Shown here piece after piece: positions 22,652 through 27,885 of a stretch of DNA of 27,885 nt (position 1 is its first letter; the number at the start of each line of letters is the position of its first letter). The notes below the pieces were generated by a model that saw nothing but the letters and a program-made list of their open reading frames with translations, was not told the origin of the DNA and did no database searches. Location of the stretch: NCBI GenBank assembly GCA_002418885.1, contig DIEZ01000025.1:37625-65509 (forward strand), in the 5' to 3' direction. Origin of the DNA: Syntrophaceae bacterium UBA5761 (lineage in GTDB: Bacteria; Desulfobacterota; Syntrophia; Syntrophales; UBA4778). The translations under genes were made by a program, and so were the position numbers.

Positions 22652-23365
22652 ATGGCTGTCGGAGGAATAGGGGAATTGGTCGGCGCCACCAACCGCGTTA
22701 TGCCGAGACTCGACTGCATCGCCAACAACATTTCCAACATGGGCACCTCCGGCTACAAGGCCGATATGCTCTACTATCTGAAGGAGAAAGACGTATCTTC
22801 AGGCGGTGCGGGAGTGAAAGCGACGCCGCTCATGGTCGTCGATTTTTCTCAGGGGTCCCTGGTGGCGACGGGAAACCCCCTGGACATTGCCGTCAAAGGT
22901 GAGGGTTTTTTTGTCGTCAGGACAAAGAACGGCGAGGCATACACGAGAAAGGGGAATTTCACCCTCAACAAGAAAAGCGAGGTCGTAACGCAGGACGGCG
23001 ACCTCCTCGTCGGCGAATCGGGGAAGATCACGTTGAATGGTAACAACGTCATTGTTTCTGAAAACGGGGAGGTCAGTGTCGACGGCAACCGGGTGGGAAA
23101 ATTGAGGATCGTCAAATTCGCCAAGCCGTCCTTGCTGGTGAGGGACGGCAACGGCCTCTTTTCCGACCCCGGCGGCGCCGGTCTCGAGGTCGAGGATGAG
23201 CCGGACGTTCAGGCCGGTTTCCTGGAGCTGTCGAACGTCCAGAGCATCAGGGAGATGGTGGAGATGATAAACATCCAGCGCACCGTCGAGGTCTACCAGA
23301 AGGGTATCCAGACGATCAACGAGCAGGATAAGCTATCGACGAGCCGCGTCGGTCGGGTCGGGTGA
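22652..23365 (+). CDS. flgF: Flagellar basal-body rod protein FlgF
   Basis: Predicted 237 residues; a proximal rod subunit. The N-terminal rod motif (DCIANNISNMGTSGYKADML, about 23-42) and C-terminal helix (LELSNVQSIREMVEMINIQRTVEVYQKGIQTINEQDKLS) frame a short central domain with the FlgE/F/G-type NPLDIAVKGEGFF stretch. It is immediately followed by flgG, with FlgF-like length. A GTG at 22616 in the same frame would start transcription-incompatible sequence inside the sigma-54 site, so ATG 22652 with AAGGAAGGGGG upstream is used. Confidence 0.9.
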   Translation: MAVGGIGELVGATNRVMPRLDCIANNISNMGTSGYKADMLYYLKEKDVSSGGAGVKATPLMVVDFSQGSLVATGNPLDIAVKGEGFFVVRTKNGEAYTRKGNFTLNKKSEVVTQDGDLLVGESGKITLNGNNVIVSENGEVSVDGNRVGKLRIVKFAKPSLLVRDGNGLFSDPGGAGLEVEDEPDVQAGFLELSNVQSIREMVEMINIQRTVEVYQKGIQTINEQDKLSTSRVGRVG

Positions 23366-23409
23366 GCCGTTGTTAGGAAAGGTAAGAATATGAAGACGGG
23401 AGGGAAACG

Positions 23410-24192
23410 ATGATTCGGGCACTTTGGACGGCGGCAACAGGGATGAGTGCGAAGCAGACCTGTCTGGACGTGGTGGCGAACAACCTTGCCAACCTCAGTA
23501 CCGTCGGGTTCAAGAAGTCCAGGGCGGAGTTCCAGGACCTTATGTACCAGATACAGAAAAGAGCGGGGTTCGAGACGTCCACCGGTATACAGAACCCTAT
23601 CGGCATCGAGATCGGGATGGGCTCGAAACTTGCGGCAGTGCAGAAATTTTTCACCCAGGGCGATTATGTCCAGACAGGAAATCCCTTCGACTGGTCGATC
23701 GAAGGGGACGGATTTTTCCAGGTCGACGACAACGGCAGGACGCTGTACACCCGGGCGGGAAACTTCAAGAAGAGCAAGGACGGCCTCCTCGTCACCGCCG
23801 ACGGCCTCAAGTTGATCCCCAACGTCACTATTCCCGAGGAGACGGTCACCTTTACGATCGACGCCGGCGGCATGTGGACGGCGATGGACGATAAAGGAAC
23901 GAAAATAGCGAGCGGCCAGCTTGAGATCGCGAAATTCGTGAACCCGGCGGGTTTGACCAGTCTGGGCCGCAACCTTTTCGAGGAATCGGAGGGTTCGGGT
24001 CCGGCGGCGACGGGAAAACCCGCTCAGGACGGGTACGGCTCAATCTCTCAGCATTTTCTCGAGATGTCCAACGTCAATTCAGTGGACGAGATGATTTACA
24101 TGATAGAGGCCCTGCGTGCCTATGAGATGAACAGCAAGGCCATCCAAACAGCCGACCAGATGCTTCAGACCGTCGGTAACCTTAAGCGGTAA
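23410..24192 (+). CDS. flgG: Flagellar distal rod protein FlgG
   Basis: Predicted 260 residues, the standard FlgG length. It begins MIRALWTAATGMSAKQTCLD and continues VVANNLANLSTVGFKKSRAEFQDLMYQ, a typical FlgG N-terminus with the FlgG-specific region after the rod helix. The middle includes NPFDWSIEGDGFFQV, and the end is the conserved EMSNVNSVDEMIYMIEALRAYEMNSKAIQTADQMLQTVGNLKR. GGGAGGG lies just upstream of the ATG. FlgG makes the straight distal rod surrounded by the P and L rings encoded next. Confidence 0.97.
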   Translation: MIRALWTAATGMSAKQTCLDVVANNLANLSTVGFKKSRAEFQDLMYQIQKRAGFETSTGIQNPIGIEIGMGSKLAAVQKFFTQGDYVQTGNPFDWSIEGDGFFQVDDNGRTLYTRAGNFKKSKDGLLVTADGLKLIPNVTIPEETVTFTIDAGGMWTAMDDKGTKIASGQLEIAKFVNPAGLTSLGRNLFEESEGSGPAATGKPAQDGYGSISQHFLEMSNVNSVDEMIYMIEALRAYEMNSKAIQTADQMLQTVGNLKR

Positions 24193-24216
24193 AACGAAAG
24201 AGAGCGGGGTGTGGAG

Positions 24217-24945
24217 ATGACGGTCGAAAGGACGAAAAATAGATGCCGGCTGTTCGTCGCCGTCGCCGTCGCCGTCAGCATTCTCACCGGTGGCCGACTC
24301 GAAGCGGCGACCGTTTCTGCGGATACGATCAAAGAGGCCGTCAGGACTTACATCGAAAAGCATATGCCGTGGCCGAAAGGGAACATACGGGTCTTTTTCA
24401 CCTCCCGGGTCAGCGACATCCAACTGCCCGGCAGAAAAATCGGCCTCGAAGTTCGTGAGAAAAGAAACGAGGACTTCGCCGGAAATTCTTTTTTTACGGT
24501 CAACCTTTACGAAGACGATGCGCTGTTGAGGCAGGAAACGGTGCGTGTGAAGATCGAGGTTTTCCGCGACGTTGCGCTAAGCGTCAGGGCGTTGGAGAGA
24601 GGCCGTGAGATCGGTAGGGAAGACGTCAGGTTCGAAAGCCGGTGGTTCACCGACGTCCCTGCCAATGCGGTGACTGACTTCAGTGATTTCGTGGGGAAAC
24701 AGCTTACGACCAGCGTCAGGCCGAATTGTCAGATCACCAAAAACATGCTCAAGAGCTACCCCCTCGTAAGAAGGGGAAAGATGGTGAGGGTCGTCCTCGA
24801 GAGTGGCCGGATGACCATAATGACAGTCGGGCTGCCCGAGGAAGACGGCAGCCGCAACGACGTCGTCAGGGTGAAGAATCTCTCTTCGAATAAAGTCATA
24901 TATGCCCGGGTCGTCGAAGACAATACCGTGCGGGTTGATTTCTGA
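24217..24945 (+). CDS. flgA: P-ring assembly chaperone FlgA
   Basis: Predicted 242 residues with a signal peptide (about 1-27, core CRLFVAVAVAVSILTGG). FlgA is the periplasmic chaperone for FlgI. The C-terminal SAF-type domain is seen from about residue 120 (VFRDVALSVRALERGREIGREDVRFESRWF) through SYPLVRRGKMVRVVLESGRMTIM, ending VKNLSSNKVIYARVVEDNTVRV, a typical FlgA finish. ATG 24217 has GGGG seven bases upstream; GTG 24211 is an alternative that adds two residues. Placement before flgH-flgI supports the call. Confidence 0.94.
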   Translation: MTVERTKNRCRLFVAVAVAVSILTGGRLEAATVSADTIKEAVRTYIEKHMPWPKGNIRVFFTSRVSDIQLPGRKIGLEVREKRNEDFAGNSFFTVNLYEDDALLRQETVRVKIEVFRDVALSVRALERGREIGREDVRFESRWFTDVPANAVTDFSDFVGKQLTTSVRPNCQITKNMLKSYPLVRRGKMVRVVLESGRMTIMTVGLPEEDGSRNDVVRVKNLSSNKVIYARVVEDNTVRVDF

Positions 24946-24974
24946 TTTTTAGTAGAGACGGAGGGCCGGGAAAA

Positions 24975-25670
24975 GTGGAAAGAGACTTGACAATCGGAAA
25001 AGGGGCGGCAAGGCAGGCTCTCTTCATTGTCGTCCTTTGTATCATGGCCGGTTGTTCTCAGAACCTTTACAACCTTAACGACAAAACGCCCCTCGACGTG
25101 CCGCCGCCGCAGGTTCAGCGTCCGGTGGGAACCATCTGGCCGGGCGAGAACTCGGCGAACACCCTTTTTGCGGACAGAAAGGCTCGTCACGTGAACGACA
25201 TCGTCACCATCATCATAGTAGAATCATCGGCCGGCGCCAACAACGCGAAGACCACGACGAGCAGGGATGCGGACACGAAGGCGAATATCGGGGGTGCATT
25301 CCAGACCGGTCCTAACCGTACGCTTTTATCGATGTACGACGGGGGCGGCGGTTCGAAGAACTCCCTCAAGGGCGACGGCGCCACGAGCAGGAACAGCACC
25401 TTGACGGGCAGAATCACGGCGCGCGTGCTAAAAGTTTTGAGCAACGGAAACCTCTACATCGAGGGGAAAAGACAACTGACCGTCAACGCCGAAGATCAGT
25501 ATCTCATCGTTTCCGGGGTTGTCCGCCCGGAGGACATCAGCATCGAAAACACCGTCGCTTCCTACAACATATCCGATGCCAAGATATTCTACGCGGGCAA
25601 GGGTGTGGTGGACGACAAGCTGAGGCCGGGGTGGCTGACCCGCATGGTTGACTGGGTGTGGCCTTTCTGA
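24975..25670 (+). CDS. flgH: Flagellar L-ring lipoprotein FlgH
   Basis: Predicted 231 residues starting at GTG 24975. A lipoprotein signal peptide ends in the lipobox IMAGC (Cys27), as FlgH is an outer-membrane lipoprotein forming the L ring. Conserved FlgH parts follow: SANTLFADRKARHVNDIVTIII (about 57-78), LTGRITARVLKVLSNGNLYIEGKRQLTVN, and VRPEDISIENTVASYNISDAKIFYAGKGVV near the end. It marks an outer-membraned cell. Confidence 0.96.
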   Translation: MERDLTIGKGAARQALFIVVLCIMAGCSQNLYNLNDKTPLDVPPPQVQRPVGTIWPGENSANTLFADRKARHVNDIVTIIIVESSAGANNAKTTTSRDADTKANIGGAFQTGPNRTLLSMYDGGGGSKNSLKGDGATSRNSTLTGRITARVLKVLSNGNLYIEGKRQLTVNAEDQYLIVSGVVRPEDISIENTVASYNISDAKIFYAGKGVVDDKLRPGWLTRMVDWVWPF

Positions 25671-25725
25671 TGAAAGGGCAATGAAAGGCGAGCGGAATGA
25701 GACGACGGAAGGGGAGAGGAGCAAG

Positions 25726-26895
25726 ATGAGAAGTATCAGATTGACATTCTTGACATTCCTGCTTTTCCTCATGACCGTTCCGGCCCAGGGGGCGAGGATA
25801 AAAGATATCGCCGGCATCGGCGGGGTCAGAGACAACCAGCTGGTCGGCTACGGACTGGTCGCAGGCCTTGCCGGCACCGGTGACGACGTCAAGAACGGGT
25901 TTACCAAGGAAACCATCGTCAACATGCTGATAAGGCAGGGGATTTCGATGACGGGCAGGGACCTCAAGGCGGACAACGTGGCCGCGGTCATGGTTACGGC
26001 CAAACTTCCTCCCTTCGCCAAGATCGGGACAAAAATAGACGTGAATGTCTCCTCCATCGGCGACGCCAAAAGCCTCCAGGGGGGAACGCTCTTGATGACG
26101 CACCTCAGGGGGGCCGATGGTGAGGTCTACGCCGTCGCCCAGGGTCCGGTCACGCTCGGAGGTTTTGCGGCCGGCGGCGCATCGGGCAGCACTGTGGGCA
26201 AGAACCACACGACCGCAGGCTTCATCGCCAACGGGGCCTTTGTGGAAAAGGAATTGAAATATGACTTTGAGCGGAACAGGTCTCTGGCCGTGAATCTATA
26301 CCAACCGGACTTCACAACGTCGATGCGGCTTGCCTCGTTGATCAATTCCCGGGTGGGCGACGTGGAGGCGAAGCTCGTCGACTCCAGCTCTGTCCTGGTT
26401 CAATTGAGGGATAGCTATCACGGCAGCGTCGTAGGTATCATTTCTCTCATCGAGAACCTCGACGTCCCCGTAGATTCGGTGGCCGTTGTGGTGATGAACG
26501 AGAAGACTGGGACAGTGGTCATGGGCGAGAACGTAAGGATTTCGACCGTTGCCGTCGCCCATGGGAACCTGAGCATTGAAATCAAGGAAGAGAAAAAGGT
26601 CTCCCAGCCCCTGCCGTTTGCCCCGGCTCCCCCTGAGGGAGGAGCGCCGGCGGCGGGGACAGGAGCAAACCAAAATGTCATCATGGGACCGGGGGGTCAG
26701 ACGGTGGTGACGCCGGAATCTCAGGTCACGGCGATCGAGGAGAAAAAGCGGATGATGCTCCTTCCTCAGGGCGTGACAATCCAGGATGTGGTCAGGGGCC
26801 TCAATGCCATCGGCGCTTCTCCCAGAGACCTGATCACGATCCTGCAAACCATCAAGGCGGCCGGGGCTCTCCAGGCGGACCTGAAGATAATATAA
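25726..26895 (+). CDS. flgI: Flagellar P-ring protein FlgI
   Basis: Predicted 389 residues, slightly longer than the usual ~365. A signal peptide (about 1-24, LTFLTFLLFLMTVPAQGA) precedes RIKDIAGIGGVRDNQLVGYGLVAGLAGTGD, the standard mature FlgI start. Most of the protein matches the family (VNVSSIGDAKSLQGGTLLMTHLRGADGEVYAVAQGP). A Pro/Gly/Ala-rich insertion of about 20 residues lies between VSQPLPF and GGQTVVTP (about 26603-26704). ATG 25726 has GGGGAGAGGAG upstream; earlier in-frame starts from 25648 would bury the signal peptide. Confidence 0.96.
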   Translation: MRSIRLTFLTFLLFLMTVPAQGARIKDIAGIGGVRDNQLVGYGLVAGLAGTGDDVKNGFTKETIVNMLIRQGISMTGRDLKADNVAAVMVTAKLPPFAKIGTKIDVNVSSIGDAKSLQGGTLLMTHLRGADGEVYAVAQGPVTLGGFAAGGASGSTVGKNHTTAGFIANGAFVEKELKYDFERNRSLAVNLYQPDFTTSMRLASLINSRVGDVEAKLVDSSSVLVQLRDSYHGSVVGIISLIENLDVPVDSVAVVVMNEKTGTVVMGENVRISTVAVAHGNLSIEIKEEKKVSQPLPFAPAPPEGGAPAAGTGANQNVIMGPGGQTVVTPESQVTAIEEKKRMMLLPQGVTIQDVVRGLNAIGASPRDLITILQTIKAAGALQADLKII

Positions 26896-26903
26896 GAGCG
26901 GAC

Positions 26904-27227
26904 ATGGACGGGACCGGACGGATAAACGAGGTGGTTGCAGGCCCTAAAACGGCGACCGATGCCGCGTCGAGGGCGAAGAAAGAGGAGGAGGAAAAGAAAC
27001 TCAAGAAGGTCTGCGCCGATTTCGAAGCATTTTTCGTCTATTACGTGCTCAAGACCATGAGGCAGACCGTCCCTAAGGGCGGCCTCCTGGGGAATTCCCC
27101 CGGGACGGACACCTACTACATGATGATGGACCAGAAGATCGCCGAAAATGTTGCGAAGAAGGGCGACGGACTGGGGTTGCAGAAGATGCTTTTTGATCAG
27201 TTGAGTAAAAAGGCAAGAACTAAGTAA
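26904..27227 (+). CDS. flgJ: Rod-binding (rod-cap) protein FlgJ, without muramidase
   Basis: Predicted 107 residues, a single FlgJ N-domain: a charged N-terminus, then CADFEAFFVYYVLKTMRQTVPKGGLLG (about 37-63), SPGTDTYYMMMDQKIAENVAKKGDGLGLQKMLFDQL. It caps the rod during growth. The C-terminal glucosaminidase/muramidase found in gammaproteobacterial FlgJ is absent, as in many deltaproteobacteria, so a separate peptidoglycan hydrolase must be encoded elsewhere. It follows flgI after eight bases and ends the flgF unit. Confidence 0.92.
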   Translation: MDGTGRINEVVAGPKTATDAASRAKKEEEEKKLKKVCADFEAFFVYYVLKTMRQTVPKGGLLGNSPGTDTYYMMMDQKIAENVAKKGDGLGLQKMLFDQLSKKARTK

Positions 27228-27243
27228 AAAGAGTCGTTTCGGC

Positions 27244-27270
27244 TAAAGTTTTATGTCCTTTTGCCGATAG
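27244..27270 (+). promoter_or_regulatory. Sigma-28 (FliA) promoter for flgM
   Basis: TAAAGTTT at 27244-27251, then exactly 11 bases, then GCCGATAG at 27263-27270. The sigma-28 consensus is TAAAGTTT-N11-GCCGATAA, so 15 of 16 positions match. Transcription would start near 27277, giving about 20 bases of leader with GAGGAG (27287-27292) before the flgM ATG at 27298. The encoded FlgM inhibits the very sigma factor that reads this promoter. Confidence 0.92.
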
Positions 27271-27297
27271 GTGATAGTAAAAGCACGAGGAGCAGAA

Positions 27298-27603
27298 ATG
27301 AAGATTTCCAAAGTCGACGACGCGGCAACCCAGGCGATCCAGCAGTATCAGAGGAACGGAAAAGTGCAAGACCCCTCTGACAAGCAGGTCCGGGGGAATG
27401 CCGAGCCTCAGGAAAAGGTCGATCTCTCTGCTGCGGCGAAGGACATCAGACAGTTGAAGGGTGTGATCGCGGAGCTCCCCGATGTCCGGGAAGACAAGGT
27501 CCAGGACCTGAAATCCCGCATAGAGCAGGGGACGTACAACGTGAGCGGAGAGAAGATAGTCGATAAGATGCTTGGCGAGTCGATCATCGATATTTTCGGC
27601 TGA
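27298..27603 (+). CDS. flgM: Anti-sigma-28 factor FlgM
   Basis: Predicted 101 residues, small and charged, with a low-order N-terminal half and the conserved sigma-28-binding C-terminal part (REDKVQDLKSRIEQGTYNVSGEKIVDKMLGESIIDIF, about 63-100). FlgM holds FliA inactive until it is exported through the finished hook-basal body. ATG 27298 is placed just after GAGGAGCAGAA; a GTG at 27271 would lie at or before the transcription start and is rejected. Confidence 0.94.
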   Translation: MKISKVDDAATQAIQQYQRNGKVQDPSDKQVRGNAEPQEKVDLSAAAKDIRQLKGVIAELPDVREDKVQDLKSRIEQGTYNVSGEKIVDKMLGESIIDIFG

Positions 27604-27637
27604 CCGGTACCTTTTTCCTCTCCCTTTCTCCCCCATC

Positions 27638-27700
27638 ACACCTCTTGATAGTCCGCCTTGAGGCGGGTCACCGGTGAGGTGTTCCGACAGCTCTGTGTTT
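27638..27700 (+). terminator. Possible terminator structure after flgM
   Basis: ACACCTC (27638-27644) pairs with GAGGTGT (27676-27682), enclosing an inner hairpin CCGCC-TTGA-GGCGG (27653-27666). A T-run of seven begins at 27698, about 15 bases beyond the outer stem. The spacing is longer than for a classical intrinsic terminator, so confidence is low. It lies between flgM and the flgN-like gene. Confidence 0.3.
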
Positions 27701-27713
27701 TTTTCCTCCAGGC

Positions 27714-27728
27714 GGAACGTGCATTGCA
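27714..27728 (+). promoter_or_regulatory. Possible sigma-54 promoter before the flgN-like gene
   Basis: CGGAACGTGCATTGCA (27713-27728) has GG and GC 10 bases apart, TTGCA at -12 and AAC at the -24 side, but differs from TGGCAC at two positions. It would start transcription near 27739, giving about 31 bases before the ATG at 27770. Plausible beside three stronger sites in the window, but not certain. Confidence 0.4.
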
Positions 27729-27769
27729 AGTCCAGGCAAGGTAAGATGACTCAAGCCTTCGGAGAAAAC

Positions 27770-27885
27770 ATGGACGCACTCTATGACTCCCTTATAGATA
27801 TCCTGAGAAGGGAAATCGAGGTATACCGCGAAATACTTGAGATAATTCAGGAAGAAAGACGAATCCTCCTGCGGCCGTCGTTGGG
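27770..27885 (+). CDS. flgN: FlgN-like flagellar export chaperone (3' end outside window)
   Basis: The first 38 residues are visible, running off the window end with no stop: MDALYDSLIDILRREIEVYREIL, then EIIQEERRILLRP. This helical, Glu/Arg/Leu-rich start is typical of FlgN, the chaperone for hook-filament junction proteins FlgK and FlgL. It follows flgM as in many genomes. ATG 27770 has GGAG five bases upstream and suits the possible sigma-54 start at 27739. An ATG at 27746 in the same frame would add eight residues, with AAGG four bases upstream. Confidence 0.72.
   Translation, partial: MDALYDSLIDILRREIEVYREILEIIQEERRILLRPSL

Noticed and set aside
27604..27885. Late genes such as flgK, flgL or fliC after flgM
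   Set aside because: Only the start of a short helical FlgN-like gene is visible before the window ends.
1..27885. Mobile element, CRISPR array, tRNA/rRNA or defence system
   Set aside because: No transposase, spaced direct repeats or RNA-gene folds were seen; nearly all of the window is flagellar coding sequence on one strand.

Overview
The window is one long flagellar gene cluster, all on the + strand, read end to end without tRNA, rRNA, insertion sequence, CRISPR array or prophage. The base composition is GC-rich and even. L- and P-ring genes (flgH, flgI, flgA) point to a diderm. FlhF and FlhG suggest polar flagella. Sigma-54 and sigma-28 type promoters, and gene content shared with deltaproteobacterial clusters, suggest a Desulfobacterota/deltaproteobacterium. 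That assignment is inference, and I cannot name the genus. Much of the order (fliI-fliJ-ylxF-type-fliK-flgD-flgE, then fliL-fliM-fliN-fliO-P-Q-R-flhB-flhA-flhF-flhG-fliA, then a SwrB-like gene) also follows the Bacillus fla/che backbone, but no chemotaxis genes are present.

Layout. (1) 1-2115: the end of an upstream operon: the export ATPase fliI (5' end missing), fliJ and a YlxF/MotE-family gene, closed by a hairpin. (2) 2264-5781: a sigma-54-type promoter followed by fliK, flgD and flgE (hook length, hook cap, hook). (3) 5820-22553: a hairpin, a second sigma-54-type promoter, and one near-continuous run: motA, two tandem motB-like genes, fliL, fliM, fliN, fliO, fliP, fliQ, fliR, flhB, flhA, flhF, flhG, fliA, a second fliL-like gene, a small secreted protein, a histidine-kinase-like protein, a small charged protein, a SwrB/DUF2802-like protein, a FliK/YlqG-like protein and an FlhB C-domain protein (FlhX/YlqH type). 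(4) 22601-27227: a third sigma-54-type promoter followed by flgF, flgG, flgA, flgH, flgI and flgJ (distal rod and rings). (5) 27244-27885: a near-perfect sigma-28 promoter, flgM, a possible fourth sigma-54 site, and the 5' part of a flgN-like gene.

How it works together. Sigma-54 units make the hook, motor/export and rod/ring parts. fliA inside unit 3 makes sigma-28, which can then transcribe flgM, its own anti-sigma factor, from the consensus promoter in front of it. FlgM export through the FliPQR-FlhAB gate would release sigma-28 for late genes outside the window.

The least ordinary parts are the tandem MotB pair, whose first member has lost the channel aspartate and two peptidoglycan-binding residues; the accessory block at 18465-22553, which holds four or five poorly described proteins between fliA and flgF; and FlhB with NPDH in place of NPTH. 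I see no clear non-flagellar system.
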